Shown piece by piece: positions 5,458-6,346 of a DNA stretch of 6,346 bases. Location: the NCBI GenBank assembly GCA_937859005.1, contig CALLYR010000586.1, positions 1 to 6,346 on the forward strand. Reading direction: 5' to 3'. Every line of letters begins with the position of its first letter. Within the stretch, counting starts at the first letter, position 1. The translations under genes and the position numbers were made by a program. The notes below the pieces were generated by a model. It ran no database searches, was not told where the DNA came from, and saw only the letters and a list, made by a program, of their open reading frames with translations. This DNA comes from an uncultured Paracoccus sp. (GTDB lineage: Bacteria > Pseudomonadota > Alphaproteobacteria > Rhodobacterales > Rhodobacteraceae).

Positions 5458-6346
5458 ATGGCGCGCAGCAGGCCCGATTTCGCGACCCCGGTCCGCCGGA
5501 TTCTGGTCGCGCTGCTGGTGCTGGCGCTGGTGGCGCTGTTCCTGTTCTGGCGCATCGACAGCCCGCGCGCCGAACGGATGCGCGCGGCCTTCGTGGACCG
5601 ATTCGTGCCGTCCTTCGACTGGGCGATGGCGCCGGTCACGCGGGTGTCGCGCATGGTGGCCGGGTTCCAGTCCTATGCCCGCATCTATGACCAGAACCAG
5701 GAACTGCGGCGCGAGTTGCAGAAGATGACTGCCTGGAAAGAGGCCGCGGTCCAGCTGGAACAGGAAAACGCCAAGCTGCTGGCGCAGAACGCCGTTCGCC
5801 TGGACCCGGCGCTGACCAGCGTGTCGGGCGTGGTGACGGCCGACAGCGGCACCGCCTTCCGCCAGTCGGTGCTGCTGAACGTGGGCCGCCGCGACGGCAT
5901 CCTGGATGGCTGGGCGACGATGGACGGGCTGGGGGTGGTCGGACGCATCTCCGGCGTGGGCGAGACGACCAGCCGGGTCATGCTGCTGACCGATCCCTCG
6001 TCGCGGGTTCCGGTCACGATCCAGCCCTCGGGACAGCACGCGCTGCTGACCGGGGACAATTCGGCGCTGCCGGTGCTGGATTTCCTGGAAAACCCCGAGG
6101 ACGTGCGGCCCGGCGACCGGGTGGTCAGTTCCGGCGACGGCGGGCTGTTCCCGCCGGGCCTGCTGACCGGACAGGCGGTGCTGGCCTCGGACGGGCGGAT
6201 GCGGGTGCGGCTGGCCGCCGATTACGGCCGGCTGGAGTTCCTGCGCGTACTGCGCAGCCATGCGGCCGAACAGCTGTCCGATGCGGGCGCGCTGATCCTG
6301 CCGCCGCCGCCCGGCTTCATCGGCCCGGCCATGCCCCCCTTGCCCC
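5458..6346 (+). CDS. mreC: Rod-shape-determining protein MreC (3' end beyond window)
   Basis: MreC is the bitopic membrane protein that links MreB filaments to the periplasmic elongation machinery (MreD, RodA, PBP2). 296 codons are present and the frame is open at the right edge. Residues 1-14 are a basic cytoplasmic tail (Arg3, Arg5, Arg13, Arg14). Residues 15-31 form one transmembrane helix, ILVALLVLALVALFLFW. A coiled coil runs about 78-111 (DQNQELRRELQKM through LEQENAKLLAQN). The two-lobed beta domain spans about 112-275, with LLNVGRRDGI (139-148), LGVVGRI, LLTDPSSRVPV, and PGDRVVSSGDGGLFPPGL (from 218). A Pro-rich tail begins with four Pro at 282-285. ATG 5458 is 10 bases after the mreB stop, and its likely RBS, GAGG (5446-5449), overlaps that stop, so the two genes are probably co-transcribed and translationally linked. 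Confidence 0.95.
   Translation, partial: MARSRPDFATPVRRILVALLVLALVALFLFWRIDSPRAERMRAAFVDRFVPSFDWAMAPVTRVSRMVAGFQSYARIYDQNQELRRELQKMTAWKEAAVQLEQENAKLLAQNAVRLDPALTSVSGVVTADSGTAFRQSVLLNVGRRDGILDGWATMDGLGVVGRISGVGETTSRVMLLTDPSSRVPVTIQPSGQHALLTGDNSALPVLDFLENPEDVRPGDRVVSSGDGGLFPPGLLTGQAVLASDGRMRVRLAADYGRLEFLRVLRSHAAEQLSDAGALILPPPPGFIGPAMPPLP

Overview
The window is GC-rich (about two thirds G+C by eye) with C/G-ending codons throughout. It looks like an alphaproteobacterium of the Rhodobacterales, most like Paracoccus and its relatives. The grounds are the MreB sequence (it ends LRHVIDYDS), the mreB-mreC order, the YHS-domain lipoprotein-like exported protein, and a peptide-type leucine leader upstream of leuA. 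This placement rests on recognition, not on a search.

Layout: (1) 1-265, minus strand: a tRNA-Tyr(GTA) gene with its own strong promoter, followed by the 5' end of an unidentified protein gene that runs off the left edge. (2) 374-1192, plus: rlmB, a SpoU/TrmH-family 23S rRNA 2'-O-methyltransferase, divergent from the tRNA. (3) about 1299-1739, plus: a small exported YHS-domain protein. (4) 1740-1919: a non-coding stretch with an 18-bp palindrome, a structured segment and a clear intrinsic terminator. It could be a small RNA, a 3' UTR, or a leader of the next gene. (5) 1920-2348: a CoA-binding (YccU-type) protein. (6) 2349-2603: a leucine-attenuation region with a promoter, a 34-codon leader ORF ending in a run of Leu codons, and competing stems. 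(7) 2604-4184: leuA, 2-isopropylmalate synthase. (8) 4185-4454: hairpins and the probable mreB promoter region. (9) 4455-5447: mreB, then 5458 to the right edge: mreC, two genes of the cell-wall elongation machinery.

Most of the window is ordinary housekeeping content, with no mobile element, CRISPR array or defence system. Two things stand out. MreB reads as a complete 330-residue frame but lacks, precisely and in frame, about 14 residues that are near-invariant in the family: the 'connect 1' segment, EEPMAAAIGAG-type, between LI and TEPTG. This removes the Glu equivalent to actin Gln137. Second, leuA is preceded by a leucine-rich leader peptide whose ATG lies exactly where transcription should start, so the leader may be translated from a leaderless mRNA. 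Its terminator-like stem has no U-tract.
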